64,000 nucleotides of DNA from CAWBJP01 sp963789165 (GCA_963789165.1 CAWBJP010000003.1:744001-808000); one strand, 5' to 3'; positions 9,021 to 17,928 are shown, counted from the stretch's first letter. Program-made: numbers and translations. Notes: a model not told the origin generated them from the letters alone.

Positions 9021-10018
9021 GTGACTCCTCGCTGGGAGATCGTCGACGGCCACGTCGAGTCCTTCGTCTGGACCCGGGTCTTCGGCTACGACCTCGGCGC
9101 CCGCCACGGTGACGGGCTTCCTCGGCGGCCGGTACTACTCGCAGGCCGACCTGCCCCGGATGCACGAGGTGGGCATGGCCGGGGCGGTGATGAGCATCGC
9201 CACCAACCCGTTCCGCCGGGCCGGACGCCGGACCGATGTCCTGATGGCCAATCTGGCCCGGCTCCGTCGCAGCCTGGGCGCGGACCCTCGGGTGGCGGTG
9301 GTGAGCGGCCACGCCGGCTACCGGGCTGCCCGGGCCGACGGTCGACTGGCCTGCTTCCTGGGCGTGCAGGGCGCCAACGCCTGGTCCCGGCCCGAGGACG
9401 TCATCCGCACGCCGGAGGTGACCCGGGCCACGCTCGTCCACCTCACCGACTCGCCTCTCGGCGCCACCAGCTCGCCCCTCGGTCGCTCCCGGGGCCGGGA
9501 GGGTCTGACCTCCGTCGGCCGTGACTACGTCAGTGCCCTGAACCAGCGCGCGGGTGCTGGTCGACCTGGCCCACATCTCCCGGCGCGGCTTCTGGGACGC
9601 CCTCGGCGCCCACGACCCCGACCTGCCCCCCGTCGTCTCCCACACGGGCGTGTGCGGCGTGCATCCGTCCTGGCGGAACCTGGACGACGATCAGATCCGG
9701 GCCGTCGCGGACCGGGGCGGGGTGGTCGGGATCATGTTCCACCGCGGCTTCCTGGGCCGGCCGGCCCGAGCGGTGACGGCCGAGGCCGTCGTCGCCCATC
9801 TGGCTCATCTCATCGCCGTGGGCGGCGAGGACGTCGCCGCCCTGGGCAGCGACTATGACGGGATGATCGTCCCGCCCCGCGACCTCCGCACCGTCGTCGG
9901 CTGGCCGGCACTGGTGGATCGGATCTGCTGGCCGCCGGGGTTCTCCGAGGACCGGGTCGTCCGGGTGCTCGGCGGCAACTACCTGCGGGTCGTGGACGCC
10001 GTCAGACCCGCATCCTGA
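9021..10018 (+). CDS. M19-type membrane dipeptidase, two frame breaks
   Basis: Three frames join into one protein of about 330 residues: VDGHVESFVW..YDLGA (from GTG 9021), then from about 9100 TGFLGGRYYSQADLPRM..VGRDYVSALN, then from about 9547 ARVLVDLAHISRRGFWDAL..VVSHTGV to the stop at 10018. This order of motifs is the renal dipeptidase/peptidase M19 fold. Metal-ligand positions look altered: the usual DxHxD is DGHVE and the Glu of the following strand is Gln in GVQGANAW, while the later His in VVSHTG is present. It may therefore be a divergent member with different activity. Its 3' end overlaps the convergent Rieske gene by 17 bases. Confidence 0.75.
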
Positions 10019-11056
10019 TCCGCTGCTCGGGCGGGAGGGCGGCGGCGCCGTCACCGGTCTCGCCCCGTTCGGCCCGCCGGAGCAGGCGCAGGATGTGCTG
10101 GCCGAGCACGTCGAGCTCGGTGGAGGCGAACTGCTCCCCCCCGAAGCGGGCCACGTTCTCGGCCTGGCGGGCCAGGATGCGGGCGTCCTGGGCGAAGATC
10201 AGCTGGGCGATGGGCGGCAGCACCGCCCGCACCACGGAGTGGGGCACCCGCAGGCGGAACGTCACCGCGGCATGGAGCAGGGTCTCGGTGTCGCGAGACC
10301 GGCGTGAAGCGCGGACGTCACCAGCAGGTGGTTCTCTTCCAGCCGGTACTCCACCTGGGCGATGGACGGCAGGATGAACCGGTCGTAGTGGGTCACCACG
10401 CCACCGCCCGGGGCCAACACCCGTCCGGCCAGGCCCGGCGGCCGGGGCTCGCCGAGGTACTCGGCCTCCACCCGGTCGGGGCCGGGTCGGACCACGACCT
10501 CGATCTCCACCGGCTCCCGCCCGCCCCGGAACAGTCCGCCGTGGAGGAAGGCGGTGTGGGGCACGTCGAGGGTGTTCTCCAGGGCGGCGTGGAGCGAGCC
10601 GGTCACCTCGAAGCTGCGGCGCACCGTGGAGTAGGCCGGGTCACCCACGGCCGGGAAGGCGAAGGGCTCGCCGGCGGGATCCGACCCGGCGTCGGGCCAG
10701 ACCCACACGAAACCGTCCCGCTCCCGGGTCGGGAAGGCGGCCACCGCCCGGGCCCGACGGTCCGGGGGCTCGCCGCAGAGCCCGGGCACCTCCCGGCACG
10801 TGCCGGAGGGATCGAAGCGCCAGCCGTGGTAGGCGCACTGCAGGAGCCCGCCCGCCACCCGTCCGAAGGACAGCGGCACGTTCCGGTGGGGGCACCGGTC
10901 GAGCACCGCGCCCGCCCGCCCGGTCCCGTCCCGGAACAGCGCCAGGGGGGTGCCGAGCACCGTCCGGGCCAGTGGCCGGCGGCTCCGCAGCTGCGACGAC
11001 AGGCCGGCCACGTACCAGAACCGGGGCAGGTGGACGACCTGGCTCCGCCCTTCCAT
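10002..11056 (-). CDS. Rieske non-heme iron ring-hydroxylating-type oxygenase, one frame break
   Basis: Oxygenase alpha-subunit type. The Rieske [2Fe-2S] centre ligands are CPHRN and CAYHGW (residues about 47-70); the mononuclear iron site is ENTLDVPHTAFLH, giving the D/H/H pattern. The 5' part ends ...LLVTSALHAGL; a one-base slip near 10295 joins it to RDTETLLHAAVTFRLRVP..., which completes the catalytic domain to the stop at 10002. Start ATG 11056 (MEGRSQVVHLP). The substrate is unknown; the family demethylates or hydroxylates aromatic and sterol-like compounds. Such enzymes need a reductase, and the divergently encoded NuoF-like flavoprotein is a conceivable electron donor. Confidence 0.82.
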
Positions 11057-11231
11057 CAGCGATGCGCCGTCCGACCAGGAGCCATGATCACAGCCCGAAG
11101 GTACCGGAGGGCCGACGCTTGCGTCGGCCGGTGGTTGGGGCAGGGGCCCCCAACCACACCGGATGAGCCGCCAGGCGAAGAGCCATGAGCGTCGGGTTTG
11201 GCTCGGCGTCACGTTGCGGTACGTGCACGTC

Positions 11232-12699
11232 ATGCCGACCGTGTGTCGCGTCCTCGACGCGCAGCCCATCCCGGACCTCGACGCCTATTTCGCCGCCGGC
11301 GGAGGCAACGCCCTGAAGGCCGCCCTCGAACTGGGGCCGGCGGCCACCATCGAGGAGGTGGAGGCGTCAGGCCTGCGCGGCCGGGGCGGGGCCGGGTTCC
11401 CCACCGGACGCAAGTGGCGCACCGTGGCCCAGTTCGCCTCCGACACCGTGGCCACCACCGTGGTCGTCAACGCCTCCGAAGGTGAGCCGGGCTCGTTCAA
11501 GGACCGCCTGCTCCTGCGCCGCAACCCGTACCGCATCCTGGAAGGGGCGCTGGTGGCCGCCCACACCGTGGGGGCCGACAGCGTCGTGCTGGCCCTCAAG
11601 GCGTCCTTCCACCCCGAACTGGGCCGCCTGCGCCAGGCTATCGAGGAGATCGAGGCCGCGGGCTGGACCAAGGAACTCGAGCATCGCCGTCGTGGAAGGG
11701 CCCTCCGAGTACCTCTACGGCGAGGAGACCGCCCTGCTCGAGGTGCTCGCCGGCCGGGCCCCCTTCCCCCGTATCGCCCCGCCCTACCGCCACGGCGTGG
11801 AGGAGATGGGCTCCGACCCGGTCTCCGGTGCCGGCAGCATGATGGCCGACCCGGGCCCTGACACCCCCGCCGCCCCGACCCTGGTCAACAACGCCGAGAC
11901 GATGGCCCACGTCCCGCTCATCCTGGCCGAGGGTCCCGAGTGGTACCGGCAGATGGGCACCACCGAGTCTCCGGGGACGGTGCTGTGCACCGTGACGGGA
12001 TCCACCCGGCGGCACGGCGTCGGGGAGTTCCCCATGGGGACCCCGCTGGCCGAGGTCATCGAGACCCTGGGCGGCGGGGCCCGTCCCGGGAGCGTCCGGG
12101 CCGTGCTGTCCGGAGTGGCTCATCCCCTCCTCCCCGCCTCCGCCCTCGAGGCCCCCGTGAGCTATGAGGGCATGGAAGCCGCCGGGGGCGGGCTGGGGGC
12201 GGCAGGTTTCATCGTGTTCGACGACTCGGACGACCTCGTGGCGGTGGCCCAGGGGGTGGCCCGGTTCCTGGCCGTAGAGTCCTGCGGGCAGTGCACACCG
12301 TGCAAGCAGGACGGCCTGGCCATGGCCGAGATCCTCGAGCGGCTGTGCCGCTCGGAGGGCACCGAGCACGACCTGACCGACCTGGCCGACCGGGTGGCGA
12401 CCGTCACCGACGAGTCCCGCTGCTATCTCGCCACCCAGCAGCAACGGGTGGTGGGCAGCCTGCTGCGGCTCTTCCCCGAGTCGCTGTCGGCCCACCTGCG
12501 CGACGCCGGCCAGCCTGCGGTGGAGCCGGTTACCATCGCCGCGCTCCGCGACCTGGACGGCGAGCGAGCCATCGTCGACGAGTCCCACCGGCGCAAGCAG
12601 CCGGACTGGACGTTCGACGAGGAGGACTCGGGCCAGGCCCCCGCCGACCGCACCGACCAGCGAGCGGAAGGCGAACCCTTGACCTCCTCCCAGGGCTGA
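11232..12699 (+). CDS. NuoF-like NADH-binding iron-sulfur flavoprotein, one frame break, 3' end inside an IS
   Basis: Homologue of the 51-kDa NADH-oxidising subunit: glycine-rich NADH loop LRGRGGAGFPTGRKW, FMN-region NASEGEPGSFKDR, SLBB region, and 4Fe-4S ligands ESCGQCTPCKQDG. One frame slip near 11680 separates ATKELE-type sequence from IAVVEGPSEYLYGEE. No nuoE or nuoG lies beside it, so it is a stand-alone dehydrogenase module rather than part of a complex I operon. The stop codon TGA (12697-12699) lies within the right-end hairpin of the neighbouring IS200/IS605 element, so the last residues were probably rewritten by the insertion. Start ATG 11232. Confidence 0.8.
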
Positions 12700-12708
12700 G
12701 GCCGTGGG
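12689..12708 (-). repeat. IS right-end hairpin
   Basis: On the minus strand this reads CCCACGGCCTCAGCCCTGGG, an imperfect 7-bp stem-loop followed by GGAGGTCAAG, the layout of a single-stranded transposase right end. The complement contains the TGA stop of the NuoF-like gene. In active TnpB systems the guide RNA scaffold ends here and the sequence beyond it acts as guide; here that would be antisense to the NuoF 3' end. Confidence 0.65.
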
Positions 12709-12727
12709 ATTCCCTTGGGCGGCGTGC

Positions 12728-13905
12728 TCATGGGGCCGCCGCCGGGGTGGTTCGCGTTTCGCTGGGCGCCCCGACTTCGGGCCTCCCTCCACGCGCAGTG
12801 GCGGCAAGCCCTGCCGCCAGGATGTTCTTGGCCGCGTTGACGTCGGCGTTGTCGGTGTGACCGCAGGCCAGGCAGGCGAACGTGGCTGGGAGGGCGGTTG
12901 CCGGGGGCGACGTGGTGAGGCCGAGCAGCGCTGCGAGGTGTGGCGGGGGTGACGAGGACGACCTCGCATCCGTCGGACGCCGGCCTTGTCTGGGTGCGCG
13001 CAGAGCGTCGACCACGCCGAGGCGGCGATCCTGCGGTTCAGGGCCGCTTTGGCGGCCACGTTGCGGCCCGGTGCGGCGACACTGCCCCGGGCGGAGCGGA
13101 GCATGTTCTTGACGCGGAGGGCCTCGAAGACGATCAGGTCGTAGTCGGTGACGAGGCGGGTGGAGGTCTTCTCGGCCCAGTCCTTGCGGCGGTCGGCGGC
13201 CCGGGCATGAAGGGCGGCGATGGCGTGCTTGGTTCTCGCACGACGGTTGCTGCCTGTGCGCTGACGGGCTTTCTTGCGTTCGAGGCGGAGCAGCCGGGCC
13301 GCCTCGCCGGGGGTGAGGCCGCCGATGTCGTGGTGTCCCCCGGCGCTGGTGGTGGCGGCGTGGGCCACACCGACGTCGACACCGACCACGGCGCCGGTGG
13401 TGGTGCGGGTGATCGCTGGCTGGGGAGCGGAGAACGAGACGTGCCAGCGCCCGGCCCGGTCCTTCGTGACCCGGGCCATACCATGCTCCCCGAGCGGACG
13501 GGTGAGCCGGAACCGGACCCACCCGACCTTGGGGACCTGGACCTCCGCCCACTTGCCCGAGGCGCGGCGCACGTTGACGTCGCGGACGCAAAACCCCTCG
13601 TTGATCCCCTTGCGCCGCCAGCGGGGCCGGCCGTGGGTACCCGCCCACCAGTTCCGCAACGCCTGGTCGAAATCCCGCAAGGCCTGCTGCTGCACCGACG
13701 AGGAGCCCTCACCGAGCCACGACGCCCGGCGGGCCTCGGCCAGCTGCCGGAACCGCTCCGCCGAGCCCGGCGCCGGCCCGCGCCCACGCCGCCAGCAATT
13801 GGCCTGCTCCAACGCCAGGTTCCACACGAACCGGGCGTCGGCGCAGTGCCGCTCACAGCCCTCGGCCTGCGCCGGACCGGGATAGAGGCGATAGCGGAAC
13901 GCCAT
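12728..13905 (-). pseudogene. tnpB: TnpB RNA-guided nuclease homologue, frame-broken
   Basis: From ATG 13905 (MAFRYRLYPG) the product shows the TnpB order: N-terminal OrfB helix-turn-helix region, RuvC-I GVDVGVAH, RuvC-II Glu in IVFEALRVKNM, zinc finger, and RuvC-III Asp in HTDNADVNAAKNI. So the three acidic catalytic positions are kept. The reading frame, however, breaks several times between about 13010 and 12910: EVVLVTP, HTSQRCSA and ACGHTDNADVN lie in different frames, and the first CxxC of the zinc finger is disrupted. Either a decayed gene or an accumulation of the indel errors seen across this window. End at 12728 in the frame of the RuvC-III motif. Confidence 0.75.
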
Positions 13906-13906
13906 C

Positions 13907-14299
13907 TCAGGCCGCCCGCTTCTCGTTCTCGACGGAGCAGCGGACCACCTCCAGCGGCGCACCACCCACGGTGGAGACGAACCACGACGGGCTCCACACC
14001 CACGGCAGGCACCGCAGCGCCGGGAACTCGGCCCGCAGCCGCCGACACGAACGCCACTCGGCCAGCTGCACGAACCTCGACAACGCGACAGCTGGCGGAA
14101 TCTCCACCAGGACCTGGACCTGGTCGGGCATCACCTCGACCTCGATGATGCCCGCCCCGACATCGGCGGCGACTTCGGCGAGGACCTCCTTCAGGCGCTC
14201 CTCGGCCACGCCAGCAAGCACCCGATGCCGGTACTTCAGGCACCAGATCAGGTGGTACTTCGCCGAATACACCGTCTTGTTCGCCGACCGGTACGCCAC
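13907..14299 (-). pseudogene. tnpA: TnpA (Y1, HUH) transposase homologue lacking catalytic residues
   Basis: About 130 residues from GTG 14299 (VAYRSANKTVYS), a normal length for an IS200-type TnpA. The frame is intact and the fold motifs are recognisable (KYHLIWCLKYRHRVL, IEVEVMPD, SPSWFVSTVGGAPLEVV). But the HUH pair, normally HVH after MPD, is QVQ (both codons CAG), and the catalytic Tyr of the C-terminal helix, normally RYVENQ, is CSVENE. These are base substitutions, not indels. The protein should be unable to cut DNA, so the element is probably immobile. Confidence 0.8.
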
Positions 14300-14360
14300 C
14301 AGCCCATTATCGCCACCGGGTACGACAGTCTCCGGGGCTGCACCCCGGACCTCGCCTCGA

Positions 14361-14380
14361 CCCACGACTCAAGCCGTGGG
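14361..14380 (-). repeat. IS left-end hairpin
   Basis: Minus strand CCCACGGCTTGAGTCGTGGG, a stem-loop with one mismatch, resembling the right-end hairpin. It lies upstream of the tnpA start, as expected for the transposase-recognised left end. Confidence 0.6.
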
Positions 14381-14418
14381 CTTGCGGCGCCGATTCCTGT
14401 CAGCCGGTAACAACTGAC

Positions 14419-14453
14419 GAGGCCCGGACCCCCGAAACGGGAGCCCGGGCCTC
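14419..14453 (-). terminator. Hairpin terminator after the propeller gene
   Basis: A near-perfect GC-rich stem, GAGGCCCGG paired with CCCGGGCCTC, around a loop with GAAA. It lies 31 bases past the stop of the minus-strand gene ending at 14484 and just outside the IS left end. It would also stop transcription coming from the plus strand. Confidence 0.7.
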
Positions 14454-14483
14454 ACTTCTCAGGCCGTGGTCGGCGGGGCGGGG

Positions 14484-17363
14484 TTACTCGTCGACGGACG
14501 CCACCGACACGATCGGCTTGGCGGGCGGGGTGGAGCCCAGGGAGCCGAGGAAGGCCTTGTCGGAGAAGTTGAAGATGCCGCCGTCCTCGGCCACCATCAG
14601 GTAGCCGTTGCCATAGGGCACCATCCCGGTCATGGGCTTGTTGAGGCGGGCGCCGCCCATGGAACCCCGGAACTCTCCCTCGAAGGAGAACACCCCGCCG
14701 TCGGAGGCCACCAGCCAGTAGCCCTTCCCGTCGGGGTCGGGCACCAGCGACTGCACCGGGGCGTTGAGCCGGATGCCGCCCATCGACCCCTGGAACACGG
14801 CGTCGCCGAAGGTGAAGATCCCGCCGTCGGAGGCCACCATGTAGTAGCCCCGGCCCGAGGGGGTGGGGATCGAGTCGAGCACCGGCCCGTTGAGCTTGGA
14901 GGCGGACATGTCACCGAGGTGCACGGCATCGCCCAGGGGCAGGACCCGACCCTTGGTGGTGAAGAGCCAGTAGCCATTGCCCGAGGAGGTGGACGACAGG
15001 CTCGTCACCTTCTCGCCCGCCACCAGCTTGGACCGGTCGGCGTTGCCGAAGTGGCGGGCATCGCCTTGGCCGAACACGTTGCCGTTGTCGTCCACGATCC
15101 AGTAGCCGTTGTACGACGGCGTCGGCTCCAGGTCCACGGCCTGGGCCCCGCCGGAGAGCGCGGCGTTGCCCATGTGGCGGGCGTCACCGAAGCCGTAGAC
15201 GGCTCCGTCACTGCCGACCATCCAGTAGCCCGAGCGGCGGACGCCACCGGGCGGGGGCGTGGTCCCACCACCGGGCGGAGCCGGCGGCGCCGGCGGGGCC
15301 GGCGGGTCGATGGTGACGGGCGGCGGGGTGGAGGTCGCCGGCATGAGGAACATGGCCCGTCCGGCCACGCCGGCGTTGGCGATGGCCACCGACTTGGACC
15401 CCGACGGCTTCCCGTTGCTGAAGCTCATCTGGTACAGCTCGGCACCGTTCTCGGCCCAGTAGAGCTTGCCGCCGCCCATGGTCATGCCCGTCACCTTGGA
15501 CCAGTCGCGGCCGTCGGTGTCGCCGCTGGCGACCAGGATCTCGGCTCCCACGACGTCGTCCGCCACGTTCGCCTCGGGCAGGAAGTACCGGAAGTAGAGC
15601 TTCTTGTCGCCCTGGAGCGTGAAGTACAGGCGGCCGTTGTCGTAGAACATGCCCGTCATCCGGGTGATGGGGAAGTAGCTGGTGAGGTTGGCTTCCATGC
15701 CCCGCAGGCTGACCTCCTGGGGCTGGCCGAGCTGGCTGCCGTTGAAGGACCAGCGCAGGAGCTTGCCGTCGCTGCGGCCGGTGTAGAAACGCCCGGGGAC
15801 GGAGAAGGCGCCCCGCATCTGCGACCAGTCGATGGAGCTGGGCAGGGTGGTGACAGCGCCGACCACGTTGCCGTTGAAGACCCGGCGGGAGATGGTGCCG
15901 TCCGAACCGAGGCGGTACAGGTCGGCGGGAAGGGCCTGGGGGTTGTACGTCGGGGCCGCGGCGCCGCCGGCCAGGGGGAAGAAGGCCAGCTTCTGGTGCA
16001 GCTCGCCGGCGATGCGGTCGGTGTCGCTCCCCACCCACAGGCCGGTGGGGCTGGAAGCCAGCGCCCAGGCGCCCTCGCCGCGTTCCCGGCCCGGGTTCCA
16101 GGGCAGGGGCAGACCGCTGGCCGGGTCGAGGGCGGCGATGCCCTCCCGGGCCACGTGGCCGGGCCCGGGGACGGCGTCGGCACTGGAGCCGTCGGTGTAG
16201 TTGTTGTTCATGGCCCGCATGTGGCCACCCACGTACACGGCGGAGCCGGTGGCGGCCACACCGGTGAAGCTGTCGCCGCCGTCGTAGTCAACCCAGGTCG
16301 GCTGAAGGTCCGAGCCCCGGGCGGAGATTTCCCAACGGGTGGCGGTGTCGCACATCGTGCCCCGGGAGAAGCCGCCGGTGGTCACGACCATGAAGTACTT
16401 GCCGTCCGGGGAGACGTCCATGTCACGGATGTGGGTGTCGAACGCCTCGGCACAGCGGAAGGGGTCATCGGGATTGTCGAGGGCGTCCTGACCGGTGCGG
16501 CGGTCGTCGTAGCGCTTGGTCTGCCAGTCGATGACGTCGGCGCTGCTCCCCGGAGCGACGTCGACGAGCGCGATCTGGTAGCGGTCCAGGCCGGCCGCCT
16601 TGGTGAAGTTCCCGCCCGCCACCAGCGTCTTGCCGTCGGGGCTGAGGGCGATCGACTCCACCCGGGGCTTGGGGTTGAGCGGGTCGGTGACCTGGCGGGG
16701 CTCGGTGAAGTCGATGGCCACCTGCGCGTCGAGGGCGCCGGTCTCGGCGTCCACCACAGCCAGGCCCTTGCGGTCGGTGCTCTGCACCCGGCTGAAGATG
16801 CCGGCTACGAACAGCCGGTTGCCGTTGATGGCGAGGTCCTTGACCGCCGAGTTGATGTCGACGTCCCAGGGCAGCTCGGCGCCGGTGGTGGCGTTCATCT
16901 TCATGAGCTTGCGGGCGGTGCCCGTGATCGGTGAGTCGTAGGAGAACGCCCCACCGACGAACAGGGAGTTGCCGTCAGCGGCGGGCGCGAGGGCCTCCAC
17001 GCCCTTGGAGACACTGGGGGTCGGGTCGATGCCCCAGGCCGGGGGGGAGAAGCCCATGTCGATCTGGCCGGTGGTGGCGTCGAAGGCGAAGAGTCCGGCC
17101 CTGGCGATGATGGGCGACGGGGGACCGCCGACCGGGTCCTTCGTCTGCTTGATCTGGGTGAACGTGCCGCCCACGTAGATCCGGTTGCCCATGGGCAGGA
17201 TGGTCGTCACCTTGCCGTCCACGACGTGGGGCGTGAACTCCCCGGGGTCGGCGGACACCACCTGGTTGTGGGGGCTGTAGAGCGCCCCGGCGCTGGGCAT
17301 GGCCCCAAGGGCCACGGCCATCGTCAGGACGGCGAAAAGGGATCGGCGGCGGCGGTTCAACAT
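14484..17363 (-). CDS. Secreted beta-propeller protein with C-terminal six-repeat GYW/FGDA module
   Basis: 959 residues from ATG 17363; signal peptide MLNRRRRSLFAVL...SAGA. Residues about 40-690 are propeller-like (repeats such as NRIYVGGTFTQI, NSLFVGGAFS, NRLFVAGIFS, KTLVAGGNFT), then a Pro/Gly linker. From about 709 to the end come six repeats of roughly 42 residues of the type GYW.VASDGG.F.FGDA.F.GSMG..LN.PV. The same module ends three other proteins in this window, and at 14521-15230 the DNA is about 90% identical to 48452-49161. Likely cell-surface or exported; the ligand is unknown. The gene ends before a strong hairpin terminator. Confidence 0.8.
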   Translation of the reverse strand: MLNRRRRSLFAVLTMAVALGAMPSAGALYSPHNQVVSADPGEFTPHVVDGKVTTILPMGNRIYVGGTFTQIKQTKDPVGGPPSPIIARAGLFAFDATTGQIDMGFSPPAWGIDPTPSVSKGVEALAPAADGNSLFVGGAFSYDSPITGTARKLMKMNATTGAELPWDVDINSAVKDLAINGNRLFVAGIFSRVQSTDRKGLAVVDAETGALDAQVAIDFTEPRQVTDPLNPKPRVESIALSPDGKTLVAGGNFTKAAGLDRYQIALVDVAPGSSADVIDWQTKRYDDRRTGQDALDNPDDPFRCAEAFDTHIRDMDVSPDGKYFMVVTTGGFSRGTMCDTATRWEISARGSDLQPTWVDYDGGDSFTGVAATGSAVYVGGHMRAMNNNYTDGSSADAVPGPGHVAREGIAALDPASGLPLPWNPGRERGEGAWALASSPTGLWVGSDTDRIAGELHQKLAFFPLAGGAAAPTYNPQALPADLYRLGSDGTISRRVFNGNVVGAVTTLPSSIDWSQMRGAFSVPGRFYTGRSDGKLLRWSFNGSQLGQPQEVSLRGMEANLTSYFPITRMTGMFYDNGRLYFTLQGDKKLYFRYFLPEANVADDVVGAEILVASGDTDGRDWSKVTGMTMGGGKLYWAENGAELYQMSFSNGKPSGSKSVAIANAGVAGRAMFLMPATSTPPPVTIDPPAPPAPPAPPGGGTTPPPGGVRRSGYWMVGSDGAVYGFGDARHMGNAALSGGAQAVDLEPTPSYNGYWIVDDNGNVFGQGDARHFGNADRSKLVAGEKVTSLSSTSSGNGYWLFTTKGRVLPLGDAVHLGDMSASKLNGPVLDSIPTPSGRGYYMVASDGGIFTFGDAVFQGSMGGIRLNAPVQSLVPDPDGKGYWLVASDGGVFSFEGEFRGSMGGARLNKPMTGMVPYGNGYLMVAEDGGIFNFSDKAFLGSLGSTPPAKPIVSVASVDE
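14521..15230 (-). repeat. Long near-identical repeat, copy 1
   Basis: This stretch, encoding the repeat module, matches 48452-49161 in the same orientation with only scattered substitutions and no visible indels (about 90% identity by eye over the first 300 bases). It points to recent duplication or gene conversion between two secreted-protein genes. Confidence 0.8.
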
Positions 17364-17700
17364 CAAGGTAACCCCCAGCTGTGCCGGCGAGGCGGGGGAC
17401 CTCACCGGATAGACGTGAGCGGACCCCCGACGGGGGCCGGGGGCACGGTTACTTTTGGCTTGTCAGAGCTGCTGGCTGAGGTTGATCGAGCGGGGGGCGC
17501 TCAGGTACCAGCCTCGAACCTGGACATAGATACGACCTGCGATGGCCTGGTTCCTGCCGACACGGTGGTAACCGGACTTCTGCATCGAGGGGGTCAAGGC
17601 CGGACAACCCTGCAACCTTCTAGTATTTGCGCAGGTCACCGGCGAGGAACCGGCCACCTGTTCGGCGAATCGATGTTGCGACAGCTCATGTGGAGGACTC
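17364..17700. other. Divergent intergenic region with stem-loop
   Basis: This region separates the minus-strand propeller gene from the small plus-strand gene at 17701. It is clearly less GC-rich than its surroundings. At 17632-17660 there is a stem-loop, CAGGT..CCGG..CCGG..ACCTG, about 40 bases before the start at 17701. A minus-strand open frame (17463-17702) ends in a protein-like stretch, GRIYVQVRGWYLSAPRSI, but its first half looks non-coding; I do not call it a gene. No tRNA could be folded here. Confidence 0.5.
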
Positions 17701-17928
17701 ATGGCCGAACCGAGTGGAGAGCGGGCGATGGAAGGACATCCGGAGAGCGTGGACCCGCCCTGGTTCCAGGATCTCGTCCGGCGCGCCTTCGAGCGTGAGA
17801 TGCGCCGCTACCAGAAGCTCGGGGCCGACGCCGACGAGGCGCTGGAACGAGCCATGTGGTACATCTTCGAGCTCCGCGGCAACCTCAACGAGCTGTACCA
17901 GGCCGGCGCCGCCGAAGAGGACATCTAG
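17701..17928 (+). CDS. Small conserved-looking protein of unknown function
   Basis: 75 residues from ATG 17701, preceded by a good ribosome-binding site (GGAGG, spacing 5). The product is acidic and helical (WFQDLVRRAFEREMRRYQKLGADADEALERAMWYIFELRGNLNELY) with no signal or membrane segment. I do not recognise a family. It ends with four bases of overlap against the convergent CNNM gene. Confidence 0.6.
   Translation: MAEPSGERAMEGHPESVDPPWFQDLVRRAFEREMRRYQKLGADADEALERAMWYIFELRGNLNELYQAGAAEEDI

Larger units (their letters stand above)
12683..14392 (-). mobile_element. IS200/IS605-family element with tnpA and tnpB
   Basis: The element is read on the minus strand with tnpA first and tnpB second. 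It is bounded by two imperfect subterminal hairpins of the same sequence family: left end at 14361-14380 and right end at 12689-12708, each built on CCCACGG..CAG/GAG..TGGG. No terminal inverted repeats or target duplication are expected for this family, so exact edges are approximate. It sits between the 3' end of the NuoF-like gene and the transcription terminator of the next gene. Confidence 0.8.

Noticed and set aside
14466..16934. Open frame of 822 codons on the plus strand
   Set aside because: Antisense shadow of the repeat-module gene; it has only V/G/H-rich composition and no recognisable motif.
17500..17560. Possible tRNA T-arm (GTTCGAG on the minus strand)
   Set aside because: The flanking bases do not form a 5-bp stem and no acceptor stem or anticodon arm can be found.
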